DNA from: a virus
Reading direction: 5' to 3' (one strand)
DNA length: 30,476 nucleotides
IMG/VR virus record: IMGVR_UViG_3300046804_004895
Coordinates: 1-30,476 of that record
Part shown: piece after piece, positions 15,148 to 22,037 of the stretch
Layout of the letters: every line of letters starts with the position of its first letter
How positions within the stretch are numbered: the stretch's first letter is position 1
Made by a program: the position numbers and the translations under genes
The notes under the pieces: generated by a model
Database searches by the model: none
What the model was told of the DNA's origin: nothing
The model's input: the letters and a program-made list of their open reading frames with translations, nothing else

Positions 15148-15569
15148 CTGCGTTCCATGACCAAAGTTTTATCTCTTACTGCTTCAAAGTTTACAGTAGA
15201 CCACAATCCAGGATGCAATGGCCTTGGCCAATTGCCTGCTGTAATCCAAGCCCATCCTATATGTTCGTCGTTTAGTGTTGGTGCAAACTCAGATTGCACA
15301 CTACAAAAAAATGTGTGATAGATGAATTTTTCGTCGGCTGATGTAAATTTTTCAATAGGTATCAATCGCAAATAGTCGGGCATTGCGCCCATTTCTTCTT
15401 TGCACTCTCGACAGATAGCGTCAATGAGTGTTTCTCCAGTTTCAATTTTTCCACCAGGTAATCCCCAGGTGCCTGGATGCCTTGGGTCATTTCTTAGTAG
15501 ATAAAGATAGCGTTGGGTCTCAAGAGAATAAAACCATATTCCTACTGCATTTACAGAACTAGACTCCAT
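15132..15569 (-). CDS. Nudix hydrolase
   Basis: 145 aa from ATG 15569, chosen because GGAGG lies just upstream (about 15573-15577 on the minus strand); an 18-residue longer frame exists without such a site. The Nudix box G-x5-E-x7-RE-x2-EE-x-G is complete: Gly40, Glu46, Arg54-Glu55, Glu58-Glu59 and Gly61 ('GKIETGE' then 'RECKEEMG'), preceded by 'GTWGLPGG'. Nudix enzymes cleave nucleoside diphosphates linked to another moiety (NTPs, NDP-sugars, NAD-like or capped RNA ends); the substrate cannot be told here. The start overlaps the end of gp15 by 19 bp, so it is probably the third gene of a minus-strand gp14-gp15-Nudix transcript. The 3' end overlaps the convergent gene at 14485. Confidence 0.92.
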   Translation of the reverse strand: MESSSVNAVGIWFYSLETQRYLYLLRNDPRHPGTWGLPGGKIETGETLIDAICRECKEEMGAMPDYLRLIPIEKFTSADEKFIYHTFFCSVQSEFAPTLNDEHIGWAWITAGNWPRPLHPGLWSTVNFEAVRDKTLVMERSYMSA

Positions 15570-16945
15570 GTTCCTCCAGGATATAATCCTTGATAGCTCT
15601 TGATCCACTGAGTTCCGGTCCACTCATATTGTAATTCTGTTGTGATGTTTGTGACATATTGTTTATTTACAGAACTGTTGCTTCCGTCAAAAACAACTTG
15701 CCATCTCTGGCCAGTATACTCAATGATATCGTTGGCCCTTGCTACAAGATATTGTTGTTGGGTTCCGGCCCATGCATCGGCATAACCATTGTCGCTGCCA
15801 GTATCTTCGGTGAGCAAATATCGTTGTCCTGTTGTTGCCGCAGGTAATCCTTGACCAGGACCGCTCAACAATGGATTAATAACTGCATTGACAGGATCTA
15901 ATGTGTTGGCAGGAACGGTATCTATATCAACTGAAAACAATAAAAATCTATCATCAGTGGGATCATAAGAAACTGTGCCGGTTACTTCGGTCTCGTCTTC
16001 TTGTTGTAGTTTGATAACACTGATACCATCTCGAAGCACACCAAAATCTCCTATCACAGCATGCCACATTAAATTGCTTTCTGGACTGTCAGCTGGCAAC
16101 AAACTGGAGTTTGATTGATCAATCACTTGTTGTGGCCGCAATGCTTGAAGCTTGTTGCCAATTAACAATGCTTGATAATCAAATGGTGTAAAAATTTGTC
16201 TAGTTCCCAACAACAAATCATTGTCTAGTATTGCGTTGGCAGCATCACCATTGGCGTCAAACACTGATGCCACAATGCGTTCAACCACTCCCAACTTTTT
16301 AACTTTGGCTGGACTGGTAATCCAAATTGGAATCTTAAAAGTCAATGTTGCAATATCAATGGGATCTTCTGTGCCCACTGGTATAGTTCTACTGCTCCAT
16401 TTTGTTGAATCTAATTCAACTACACTCAATGATGTCCAATCTATAAAGTTGTCTGTGCTTTGAATTTCTAGAGCAGGATTGAATAACGGAATAATTTGTT
16501 CTAGCAGCTGAAATTTTTGATTGGTATTTGATGTCCAAATGTCCAAATTGATTGTGAGGCTGTAGGGCACAGGCATCAATCTCTCAATGGTAAATGCATT
16601 GCCTTGAGTTGTTTCGTAGGTATCTGTAGCAGTATCGTAGTAGCGTTGACGCACGTTCATTTTGTTAACATGATACGGCTCTTGCATTCTAGGACGATCG
16701 TAGTCTAAACTGGTGATATAAAACGTCATCAACGGAGTGCTAGGCAGTGCGTTGGGAGAGTTATTTTGCATAACTGTGGATACCTGGCGACTTGAATCAC
16801 CGTACCTAACGGGCACACGAACCAGTGTATGATTTGTGCCTTCTTCGTTGCGACCATATTCAACCTGAAAGTTTGAAAAAATTCTAGCAAATTGCAATAG
16901 AAATCTTCTTATTTGTTCGTCATAAAAAAACAGTGGACCAGCCAT
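15551..16945 (-). CDS. 15: Tail completion/sheath stabiliser protein, gp15-like
   Basis: 464 aa. Residues 1-40 'FFYDEQIRRFLLQFARIFSN ... QVEYGRNEEGT ... RVPVRYGDSS' correspond to T4 gp15 'YFYNSSFRRYATLMGDLFSN ... RVPITYAS'. Residues about 124-155 'VPYSLTINLDIWTSNTNQKF ... QLLEQIIPLFNPALE' match the T4 'SPIKMIYELSIFTRYEDDMF ... QIVEQILPYFQPH'. gp15 caps the contractile tail and joins it to the neck (gp13/gp14). It is much longer than T4 gp15 (272 aa). The extra C-terminal half includes 'TGQRYLLTEDTGSDNG ... NDIIEYTGQRWQVVFD ... YEWTGTQWIKSYQGLYPGG' (about 370-464), a Trp/Tyr-rich extension typical of marine T4-like phages. GGAGG lies 6 nt before the ATG, and the start is 2 bp from the gp14 stop: an operon. 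Confidence 0.9.
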   Translation of the reverse strand: MAGPLFFYDEQIRRFLLQFARIFSNFQVEYGRNEEGTNHTLVRVPVRYGDSSRQVSTVMQNNSPNALPSTPLMTFYITSLDYDRPRMQEPYHVNKMNVRQRYYDTATDTYETTQGNAFTIERLMPVPYSLTINLDIWTSNTNQKFQLLEQIIPLFNPALEIQSTDNFIDWTSLSVVELDSTKWSSRTIPVGTEDPIDIATLTFKIPIWITSPAKVKKLGVVERIVASVFDANGDAANAILDNDLLLGTRQIFTPFDYQALLIGNKLQALRPQQVIDQSNSSLLPADSPESNLMWHAVIGDFGVLRDGISVIKLQQEDETEVTGTVSYDPTDDRFLLFSVDIDTVPANTLDPVNAVINPLLSGPGQGLPAATTGQRYLLTEDTGSDNGYADAWAGTQQQYLVARANDIIEYTGQRWQVVFDGSNSSVNKQYVTNITTELQYEWTGTQWIKSYQGLYPGGTWSLVL

Positions 16946-16947
16946 TT

Positions 16948-18246
16948 TTAACCTCCGTTGTCGGCATTGGGTTTGAGAATCTGAGATAGACTCTGACGAC
17001 TCGGTATTGCGCCTCTATCGTTGGTTTGTACAGTATCTGTGTTGTTGACAAAACCAGCACGCAAAGTCTTGGCATTTTCAGCGAAGTCAAGTCCGGTGCG
17101 AACTTTGTCTTCAATTTTTGCCCAACTTGCACCGTTGAATCTAAACAAACGATTTGGAAAATAATCTAATCGCAAACAATAATCCCCTACCACTGGATTG
17201 GGAGGAAAACTTACACCTGGTGTAACAGGTAATCCATTGGGGGCTATTCCGTCGCCGGTTAGATAACCTAGTGTGTAACCATCGCTGCGAGGAGTAGTTC
17301 CTTGACCACCTTCTGTGTCGTCGACAGTAGTGACTGTGTTGTCAGTAGTTATACCAGTAAAAGCAGGTTGTCCGTCCTCGGTAGTGGGCAATATGTAAAA
17401 CTTCACAGTATCATATCCAGACAACGGTAATTCAATATCAGCTTGTGCAAGTATGGCATCGTTGATTTCAAGATCTTTGGGACGAGTTGATGCCTGATCA
17501 GCAATGGTTGTTGGATCTTTTGGTCTCCAGTATTCGGTATTGCCAATGTCTGTTCCCGGTGGAACATTTTTTGTTGCTTCGTAATATTCGTTACCATCAA
17601 GTACCGTGGTTCCTTGTGGATAAAAATTGCCGTTGTCCCAAATATTGTCAGGCTCAAACGGCTGTTTTGTTATATCGTTGTATTCTTGTGCATTGACCAT
17701 GGGTGTGGCTTTGACACGCCAGATATGTGGTAACCATGTTTGACTAAAACCTTCGCTACCAAAGTTAGCTTCTTGAATTACGTAGTAACGTGGTAGCGCC
17801 TTGTTAATGCCTGTGTTCAATGGATGATAGTCTTTTAAATTCGGAAGTTCAAGTACATCACCACTCATGAGCTTGCGTCCAACGGTGTCAATCATGTTGT
17901 TGTAGTGAAATGAAATGAACAATGTATCGTTGTTTAAAAACAATCCAAATTGACTTAGATTGAAATCAATATCCTGTTGCCGATAAACTCCTCGCATGAC
18001 ATAAATGTCTTGATCGTATTTTCTATCACGATTTTCCAACAACAGCAAATCTTCAATAAACAGCGGATTTTGCTGATCGTACACGGGCAATGTAACATCA
18101 GCGTCTCCTGCGTCACCAGTTTGCGGGCCCATGTATTTGTGTAGGTACATATCCAACCCACCAACAGTAAACATTTCACTTATGGTGCGATCAAAAAACT
18201 GGTAATCGTTGGTTCGATTTGGACGATAAAGACTGAGTCGTGGCAT
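16948..18246 (-). CDS. 14: Neck protein, gp14-like
   Basis: 432 aa. Residues 20-180 ('ISEMFTVGGLDMYLHKYMGP', 'LLLENRDRKYDQDIYVMRGV', 'FNLSQFGLFLNNDTLFISFH', 'SGDVLELPNLKD', 'RYYVIQEAN', 'LPHIWRVKATPMVNAQEYND') follow the T4 gp14 pattern ('AESIQMRGVECYYVPR', '[20 protein letters not shown]', '[20 protein letters not shown]', 'RKITAGKFIYSGEEINP'). gp14 works with gp13 in the neck that closes the filled head and binds the tail. T4 gp14 is 256 aa; the excess includes a carbohydrate-binding-like insert (about 200-241, with W203, Y209, G212, Y221-Y222, W240) and a C-terminal 'DYFPNRLFRFNGASW' part (about 361-375). It is first in the minus-strand gp14-gp15-Nudix unit. A CATAAATA octamer ends 6 nt before the ATG, and no Shine-Dalgarno is seen. 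Confidence 0.88.
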   Translation of the reverse strand: MPRLSLYRPNRTNDYQFFDRTISEMFTVGGLDMYLHKYMGPQTGDAGDADVTLPVYDQQNPLFIEDLLLLENRDRKYDQDIYVMRGVYRQQDIDFNLSQFGLFLNNDTLFISFHYNNMIDTVGRKLMSGDVLELPNLKDYHPLNTGINKALPRYYVIQEANFGSEGFSQTWLPHIWRVKATPMVNAQEYNDITKQPFEPDNIWDNGNFYPQGTTVLDGNEYYEATKNVPPGTDIGNTEYWRPKDPTTIADQASTRPKDLEINDAILAQADIELPLSGYDTVKFYILPTTEDGQPAFTGITTDNTVTTVDDTEGGQGTTPRSDGYTLGYLTGDGIAPNGLPVTPGVSFPPNPVVGDYCLRLDYFPNRLFRFNGASWAKIEDKVRTGLDFAENAKTLRAGFVNNTDTVQTNDRGAIPSRQSLSQILKPNADNGG

Positions 18247-18252
18247 AACTGT

Positions 18253-18260
18253 TATTTATG
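18253..18260 (-). promoter_or_regulatory. Late promoter octamer CATAAATA for gp14-gp15-Nudix
   Basis: Minus-strand octamer with 6 nt between it and ATG 18246. Predicted +1 is at 18247, a 1-nt leader. Confidence 0.7.
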
Positions 18261-18300
18261 GGATGTTTAACTGGTCGGCACAGACATCATAAAATACAGC

Positions 18301-18555
18301 ATGGACGAACTCTATCAACGTGCAACAGATTGTGTAGAACAAATCAAAATGATAAAAAATCGGCAAGCTCGGCGAGACCTCTTGCGAATGTTGAACACAG
18401 TAGATTCGGCTCTTAATCAGTTGGATAGAGAAAGTGTAGAATGCCGAAGAGTAAACAAAATTACTACAAAATACCAATCTCAGCTCAAGCAGGTTGAAGA
18501 ATTAATTGTCAACCTAGAAAAACACCTAACTCTTGCCCGTTTACTGTATGTTTGA
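18301..18555 (+). CDS. Small predicted coiled-coil protein, unknown function
   Basis: 84 aa, almost wholly charged helix ('QIKMIKNRQARRDLLRML', 'VEELIVNLEKHLTLARLL'), consistent with one or two coiled coils; no known domain recognised. It lies divergent to gp14 and upstream of the sigma70 promoter that drives the 379-aa gene; its TGA stop (18553-18555) overlaps the -35 box. No convincing Shine-Dalgarno precedes ATG 18301, and the only upstream promoter-like string is an imperfect CATAAAATA. The frame is clean and its composition is protein-like, but it could be a non-gene. Confidence 0.5.
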   Translation: MDELYQRATDCVEQIKMIKNRQARRDLLRMLNTVDSALNQLDRESVECRRVNKITTKYQSQLKQVEELIVNLEKHLTLARLLYV

Positions 18556-18580
18556 CACAAAAAGAGTACAATGCTATAAT
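18552..18580 (+). promoter_or_regulatory. Perfect sigma70-type promoter with extended -10
   Basis: TTGACA (18552-18557), 17-bp spacer, TATAAT (18575-18580), with TG one base upstream of the -10 box (18572-18573). Predicted start near 18587, giving a ~13-nt leader that contains AAGGAG before ATG 18600. It is consensus-like at every scored position, as expected of a strong early phage promoter read by host RNA polymerase. Confidence 0.92.
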
Positions 18581-18599
18581 TACAGTCAAAGGAGCCTGT

Positions 18600-19739
18600 A
18601 TGAAAACTGCAACACGATCCCTGAAACCTCTGAATCCCCGTAGTCCCGACACCAAGTACGTGGGCGAAGAACCCTTGTGGCGCGAACAGCCCACTGAGCA
18701 TCGTTTTACTGCCTTAAGTCGTGCTTTTAATTGGTACAATTATTTCTACGGCAAAAAAGAGGCCAAAGACATGATTGCCACCTATTTGGATGCGCATGAC
18801 CGTGCCAAAGACGCCAAGAAAATTCGTGCCCTGGGCGACAGTCAAATTCGACTGACCACGGGCTGGCTGTCTCGTATGAGCATGATGGGTTTGCAGTTGG
18901 ATGAGCACGAGCAAATCAAACTGGACAACATGATCGCTGAACTGTTGGCAATCAAAGATGCACCCAAAGCCGAGGTAGTTGATGATCAGCCCGAAGTTGT
19001 CAAAACCACTATTCAGGATCGACTACGCGAAAAAGTCAGTGAGTGCATGGGTGAGCTTGAAGCATTGTTTGACGAATTTATTGCCGGCGGAGCAAAGCTC
19101 ACAGCAGACTACAAACCAGTGAGCCTGATGCGTTCAATGAATATTGCACCACAAATGGTGTCCTTGATCAAGGACAAATGGACCAAAAAACTCACAGAGT
19201 TTGAAACTGCGGTTGAAGGCCGAGATGCTGACCTTGTGAGAGCCTACGACTACTTAACAAAAGTACAGCTCAAAAATTGCATTAAGTTCTGTGAGCTTGT
19301 GTTGACTGACTGCGGTAGTTATGTACAGATCAAGAAGGTAGAGCGTAAACCTCGCAAAGTCAAGGCAGTGCCCCCAGAAAAGAAAGCGGCCAAGTTTAAG
19401 ATTCTTGCAGAGTTTGCTGAATTCAAACTCAAGAGCTTGCCGGCTGCACAATTGGTGGACAAGGCTGAAGCTTGGCTCTACGATACTAAAAAACGCAAGT
19501 TGATCCACGTTGTGGCTGACGAGTATGCCAAGGTGTTCACGGTCAAGAACAACAGTGTGATCGGATTCAGCACAGTGGAAACACTACAAAAAACTCTGCG
19601 CAAACCTGCAGAGCAACTCAAAGCCATTGTAGCAGCGGGCAAACCCGCAGCACGAAAACTGTTCAAGGATATCAAGGCCACAGAAACAGCATGGAATGCT
19701 CGCGGCACTGAGAACTTGATTATTCTTCGTGCTTGGTAA
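18600..19739 (+). CDS. Conserved-looking phage protein of unknown function under an early promoter
   Basis: 379 aa from ATG 18600, chosen over a TTG at 18552 because the latter lies inside the -35 box, while AAGGAG (18589-18594) sits 5 nt before 18600. The protein is Lys/Arg-rich and mainly helical. N-terminal third: 'EHRFTALSRAFNWYNYFYGK' (about 33-52) and 'GWLSRMSMMGLQLDEHEQIK'. Middle: acidic to basic helices, with a basic patch 'KKVERKPRKVKAVPPEKKAA' (about 248-267). C-terminus: 'ARKLFKDIKATETAWNARGT' then 'ENLIILRAW'. No enzyme motif, signal peptide or membrane segment was found. The basic, helical make-up would suit nucleic-acid binding, but that is a guess. It is followed 2 bp later by the late promoter and hairpin of gp13. 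Confidence 0.85.
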   Translation: MKTATRSLKPLNPRSPDTKYVGEEPLWREQPTEHRFTALSRAFNWYNYFYGKKEAKDMIATYLDAHDRAKDAKKIRALGDSQIRLTTGWLSRMSMMGLQLDEHEQIKLDNMIAELLAIKDAPKAEVVDDQPEVVKTTIQDRLREKVSECMGELEALFDEFIAGGAKLTADYKPVSLMRSMNIAPQMVSLIKDKWTKKLTEFETAVEGRDADLVRAYDYLTKVQLKNCIKFCELVLTDCGSYVQIKKVERKPRKVKAVPPEKKAAKFKILAEFAEFKLKSLPAAQLVDKAEAWLYDTKKRKLIHVVADEYAKVFTVKNNSVIGFSTVETLQKTLRKPAEQLKAIVAAGKPAARKLFKDIKATETAWNARGTENLIILRAW

Positions 19740-19747
19740 GCTAAATA
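19740..19747 (+). promoter_or_regulatory. Late-promoter-like octamer GCTAAATA for gp13
   Basis: It starts one base after the stop of the 379-aa gene. Predicted +1 near 19753, leader about 14 nt to ATG 19767. Confidence 0.7.
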
Positions 19748-19767
19748 TAGGGACGGAGTTCCCTATA
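19746..19767 (+). promoter_or_regulatory. 8-bp hairpin enclosing the gp13 Shine-Dalgarno
   Basis: Perfect 8-bp stem TATAGGGA/TCCCTATA (19746-19753 with 19760-19767) and a 6-nt loop containing GGAG (19755-19758). The last stem base is the A of ATG 19767. The predicted late start (~19753) leaves out nearly all of the 5' arm, so only read-through RNA, e.g. from the sigma70 promoter at 18552, forms the hairpin. Confidence 0.7.
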
Positions 19768-20528
19768 TGGCTGAAAATACCCTACAAGTTCTCAAACAAG
19801 ACCTAATCAACTATGTGCAACTGCAACTGGGCAGCGGCATGATTGATGTAGAACTTGATCCTGCACACTACGAAGCTGCCTATCAAAAAACCATTGGCAC
19901 ATATCGTCAACGTGCTCAAAACGCTTATGAAGAAAGTTTTAGCTTTCTTGAGTTGGTGCAGGATGTCAACATCTACACACTTCCACAAGAGGTTATAAAT
20001 GTAAGACAAGTGTATCGCAGAACTTTTGGTAATAGTCAAGGACCTTACGCTACAAACTTTGATCCATTTACACAGGCCAGTTTGAACGTGTATTTGATGA
20101 ACTTCAATGTGGCTGGTGGTCTGGCCACATACGACTTTTACACACAGTATGTGGAATTGGCTGGACGCATGTTTGGTCAGTATGTGGTTTTTACCTGGAA
20201 CCCAGTGACCAAAAAATTACAAATGAGCAGGGACTGGCGCGGCACAGGGGAGAATGTCTTGATTTGGACAGACAATCTCAAACCCGAATTCCAGTTGTTG
20301 TCAAACTATCAAACAGCACAGTGGATTCGTGACTACATGGTTGCCAACTGTAAACTTATGATCGGTGAAGCTCGTGAAAAGTTTGGAACCATTGCTGGAC
20401 CACAAGGTGGTGGCACACTCAACGGCACACAAATGAAATCCGAAGCACAGACTCAAATGGATAACCTTATTACTCAATTGGTAAATTATGTAGATGGGTC
20501 ACAGCCGCTGACTTGGGTAATCGGCTAA
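19767..20528 (+). CDS. 13: Neck protein, gp13-like
   Basis: 253 aa. The pattern follows T4 gp13 (309 aa). 'MIDVELDPAHYEAAYQKTIG' (about 25-44) corresponds to '[20 protein letters not shown]'; 'YTLPQEVINVRQVYRR' to the T4 'FDLRGSNVFAVTRILR'; 'FTWNPVTKKLQM' to 'FWFNSANEQLKV'; and the C-terminal 'QWIRDYMVANCKLMIGEARE', 'GPQGGGTLNGTQMKSEAQTQ' to '[20 protein letters not shown]', '[20 protein letters not shown]'. gp13 joins gp14 to complete the neck after DNA packaging. Here it lies on the plus strand, separated from minus-strand gp14/gp15 by two genes. It sits between early-promoter genes but has its own late promoter and an RBS hairpin, so it is probably late-expressed only. Confidence 0.85.
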   Translation: MAENTLQVLKQDLINYVQLQLGSGMIDVELDPAHYEAAYQKTIGTYRQRAQNAYEESFSFLELVQDVNIYTLPQEVINVRQVYRRTFGNSQGPYATNFDPFTQASLNVYLMNFNVAGGLATYDFYTQYVELAGRMFGQYVVFTWNPVTKKLQMSRDWRGTGENVLIWTDNLKPEFQLLSNYQTAQWIRDYMVANCKLMIGEAREKFGTIAGPQGGGTLNGTQMKSEAQTQMDNLITQLVNYVDGSQPLTWVIG

Positions 20529-20557
20529 TTGACATTGTTATTGATCCATGTTATACT
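20529..20557 (+). promoter_or_regulatory. Strong sigma70-type promoter with extended -10
   Basis: TTGACA (20529-20534), 17-bp spacer, TATACT (20552-20557), with TG at 20549-20550 (extended -10). It begins immediately after the gp13 stop. Predicted start is about 20564, at or just after the first ATG (20563). Confidence 0.88.
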
Positions 20558-20562
20558 AAGGC

Positions 20563-21081
20563 ATGGATGTAATGATCGATATCGAAGGCCTGGCAACTGG
20601 TCCAGATGCAACTATTTTAACCATTGCGGCACAGTGTTTTGACCCACTGAGCCGCGGTTATTTTGAGCAGCAATACTATGCTCGCGTTACGTTGGAGAGT
20701 CAAGAAGATAGACAAATTGAGCAAGGCACTATTGATTGGTGGGCAACCCAAAAAGCCGCACAACAAGAAGCATTTAATCCGGAAAATCGCATCCCTCTTC
20801 AACAGGCTCTACAAGAATTACATCGACTGTGTTGGAAATGTAATCGCATTTGGATGAATGGTCCCACTTATGATGCTAACATCTTAGAACATGCTTATAA
20901 GAGTTATGGCATGGCCTTGCCCTGGCAATACTACAAGATTAGAGATGCAAGAACTGTGTATGGGCTTGTACCTGCTTTAAATAAGTATCCAGCCAGTCAT
21001 CATGCTCTGGAAGACTGTCGTAGGCAAATTGATCTTTTACACGACTCGCTGGAATATCTCAACATCAAGGAATTAGTATGA
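20563..21081 (+). CDS. DEDDh-family 3'-5' exonuclease
   Basis: 172 aa. ExoI motif 'MIDIEGLATGPDATILTIAA' with Asp6 and Glu8; ExoII 'NGPTYDANILEHAY' with Asp104; ExoIII 'HHALEDC' with His146 and Asp151 (HxAxxD). These are the metal-binding residues of RNase T/DnaQ-like exonucleases, and the protein resembles the small Rv2179c-like and T4 DexA-like 3'-5' exoribonuclease/exonuclease group. It may degrade host nucleic acid or trim RNA; the substrate is not decidable. Two in-frame ATGs (20563, 20572) are possible. The promoter predicts a start near 20564, which favours the second ATG or a leaderless message, and the DIE motif is kept in both. The stop overlaps the next start (ATGA). Confidence 0.88.
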   Translation: MDVMIDIEGLATGPDATILTIAAQCFDPLSRGYFEQQYYARVTLESQEDRQIEQGTIDWWATQKAAQQEAFNPENRIPLQQALQELHRLCWKCNRIWMNGPTYDANILEHAYKSYGMALPWQYYKIRDARTVYGLVPALNKYPASHHALEDCRRQIDLLHDSLEYLNIKELV

Positions 21082-21722
21082 TCATTGGAATCTGTGGATT
21101 TATTGGCTCGGGCAAAGACACTGTTGCAGATTATCTTGTAAATTTACATCATTTTCGCAGAGAAAGTTTTGCCAACAGTCTCAAAGATGCAGTGGCACAG
21201 ATATTTGGCTGGGACAGAACCATGCTTGAAGGCCGCACTAAGCAAGGCAGAGAATGGCGAGAACAGCGTGATGAGTGGTGGAGCCATAGGTTAGGTCAAG
21301 AGGTAACTCCTCGTTTGATGCTGCAACTATGGGGCACAGAGGTCTGCAGACGCAGCTTTCACGATGATATTTGGATTGCCAGCTTGGAAAACAAGCTTCG
21401 TAACTCTCAAGATGACATTGTAATTACAGACTGTAGATTTCCCAATGAAATCAAATCAATCAAAGCAGCCGGCGGAAAGATAGTAAGGGTAATGCGCGGC
21501 GCGGAGCCCGAATGGTATGATCATGCTGTAAAATACAACGCTGGACCAACTCAAATTGGATGGACTCTAGGCAAAGAAGCACTGAATCGAGTTGGAATTC
21601 ACGCCAGCGAATACAGCTGGGTGGGAACCAAATTTGATGCAATATTAGACAACAACGGAACTTTAGACGATTTGTATAATAAAGTCAAAGATCTGGTTCA
21701 AGATCACCCTGGTTCCAAGTAA
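21078..21722 (+). CDS. 1: Deoxynucleoside monophosphate kinase (T4 gp1-like)
   Basis: 214 aa. The P-loop 'GFIGSGKDT' (7-15) is followed by 'VADYL', as in dNMP kinases. 'SFANSLKDAVAQIFGW' (about 33-48) is the usual acceptor-side helix, and 'PRLMLQLWGTEVCRRSFHDD ... IW' (about 79-100) and 'DIVITDCRFPNEIKSIKAAG' (about 114-133) match the family's LMQxLGTD and DxRxxxE regions. The enzyme phosphorylates dNMPs to supply dNTP synthesis for phage DNA. T4 gp1 is 241 aa; length and motifs are complete. It overlaps the exonuclease by 4 bp (ATGA), so both come from the sigma70 promoter at 20529, suggesting early expression. The 3' end overlaps the antisense HNH gene by 38 bp. Confidence 0.92.
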   Translation: MIIGICGFIGSGKDTVADYLVNLHHFRRESFANSLKDAVAQIFGWDRTMLEGRTKQGREWREQRDEWWSHRLGQEVTPRLMLQLWGTEVCRRSFHDDIWIASLENKLRNSQDDIVITDCRFPNEIKSIKAAGGKIVRVMRGAEPEWYDHAVKYNAGPTQIGWTLGKEALNRVGIHASEYSWVGTKFDAILDNNGTLDDLYNKVKDLVQDHPGSK

Positions 21723-22032
21723 GATTGCTGCGCTTTATTTGCTCAGCACAATTGAGACAAATGGTTTTTAAATTACGGGTGTCGTTGTTGTGTAAATTTC
21801 CATCAACATGAAATACCTGTAGTTGAGCTGAATATCTTGCTCTAAACCCGCATCGATCACATGCGGGTTTTTTCTTATAGCCTGCGGTTTGCCAACGAGG
21901 AACTGGAGCCTTGATCTTCTTGTTTTTTCGTATGCATACCTCGCAACGACTTCGATAGTAAATTTTGTCTCCGCGATAGCAGTTTATTGCCCGTGGCCGT
22001 TGATTGCAAACTGGACAAATTGGTCTCTTCAT
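21685..22032 (-). CDS. Zinc-binding HNH-type protein (putative endonuclease)
   Basis: 115 aa. Cysteine pairs C6-C9, C30-C33, C58-C61 and C92-C95 suggest zinc knuckles. 'FHVDGNLHNNDTRNLKTICL' (74-93) followed by NC is the HNH-like beta-beta-alpha region (H75, D77, N79, N87). I recognise the start MKRPICPVCNQRP and the 'WQTAGYKKKPACDRCGF' block from a protein frequent in T4-like phages of aquatic bacteria, commonly labelled HNH endonuclease. Whether it is a homing enzyme or a packaging/processing nuclease is unknown. It is transcribed against its neighbours from a perfect TATAAATA octamer only 5 nt before the ATG, with no Shine-Dalgarno. Confidence 0.8.
   Translation of the reverse strand: MKRPICPVCNQRPRAINCYRGDKIYYRSRCEVCIRKNKKIKAPVPRWQTAGYKKKPACDRCGFRARYSAQLQVFHVDGNLHNNDTRNLKTICLNCAEQIKRSNLTWNQGDLEPDL
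21844..21873 (+). terminator. Plus-strand intrinsic terminator inside the antisense HNH gene
   Basis: Perfect 10-bp stem (21844-21853 with 21861-21870), 7-nt loop, T run through 21873, about 120 nt after the dNMP kinase stop. The arms are the codons around the third zinc knuckle (C58-C61) of the antisense gene. No T run on the minus strand, so it should act only on plus-strand transcripts. Confidence 0.65.
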
Positions 22033-22037
22033 TTTAA

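Noticed and set aside
15570-15623. Longer N-terminus for the Nudix gene (start at 15623)
   Set aside because: The GGAGG just before ATG 15569 and the poor extension sequence favour the shorter protein; the extension would lie inside gp15.
18552-18599. TTG start 16 codons upstream for the 379-aa protein
   Set aside because: The TTG is part of the -35 box and would lie upstream of the predicted transcription start; ATG 18600 has a strong RBS.
20972-20979. TTAAATA-like string within the exonuclease gene
   Set aside because: It is in the middle of a coding region with no gene start just downstream; chance match to a short AT-rich motif.
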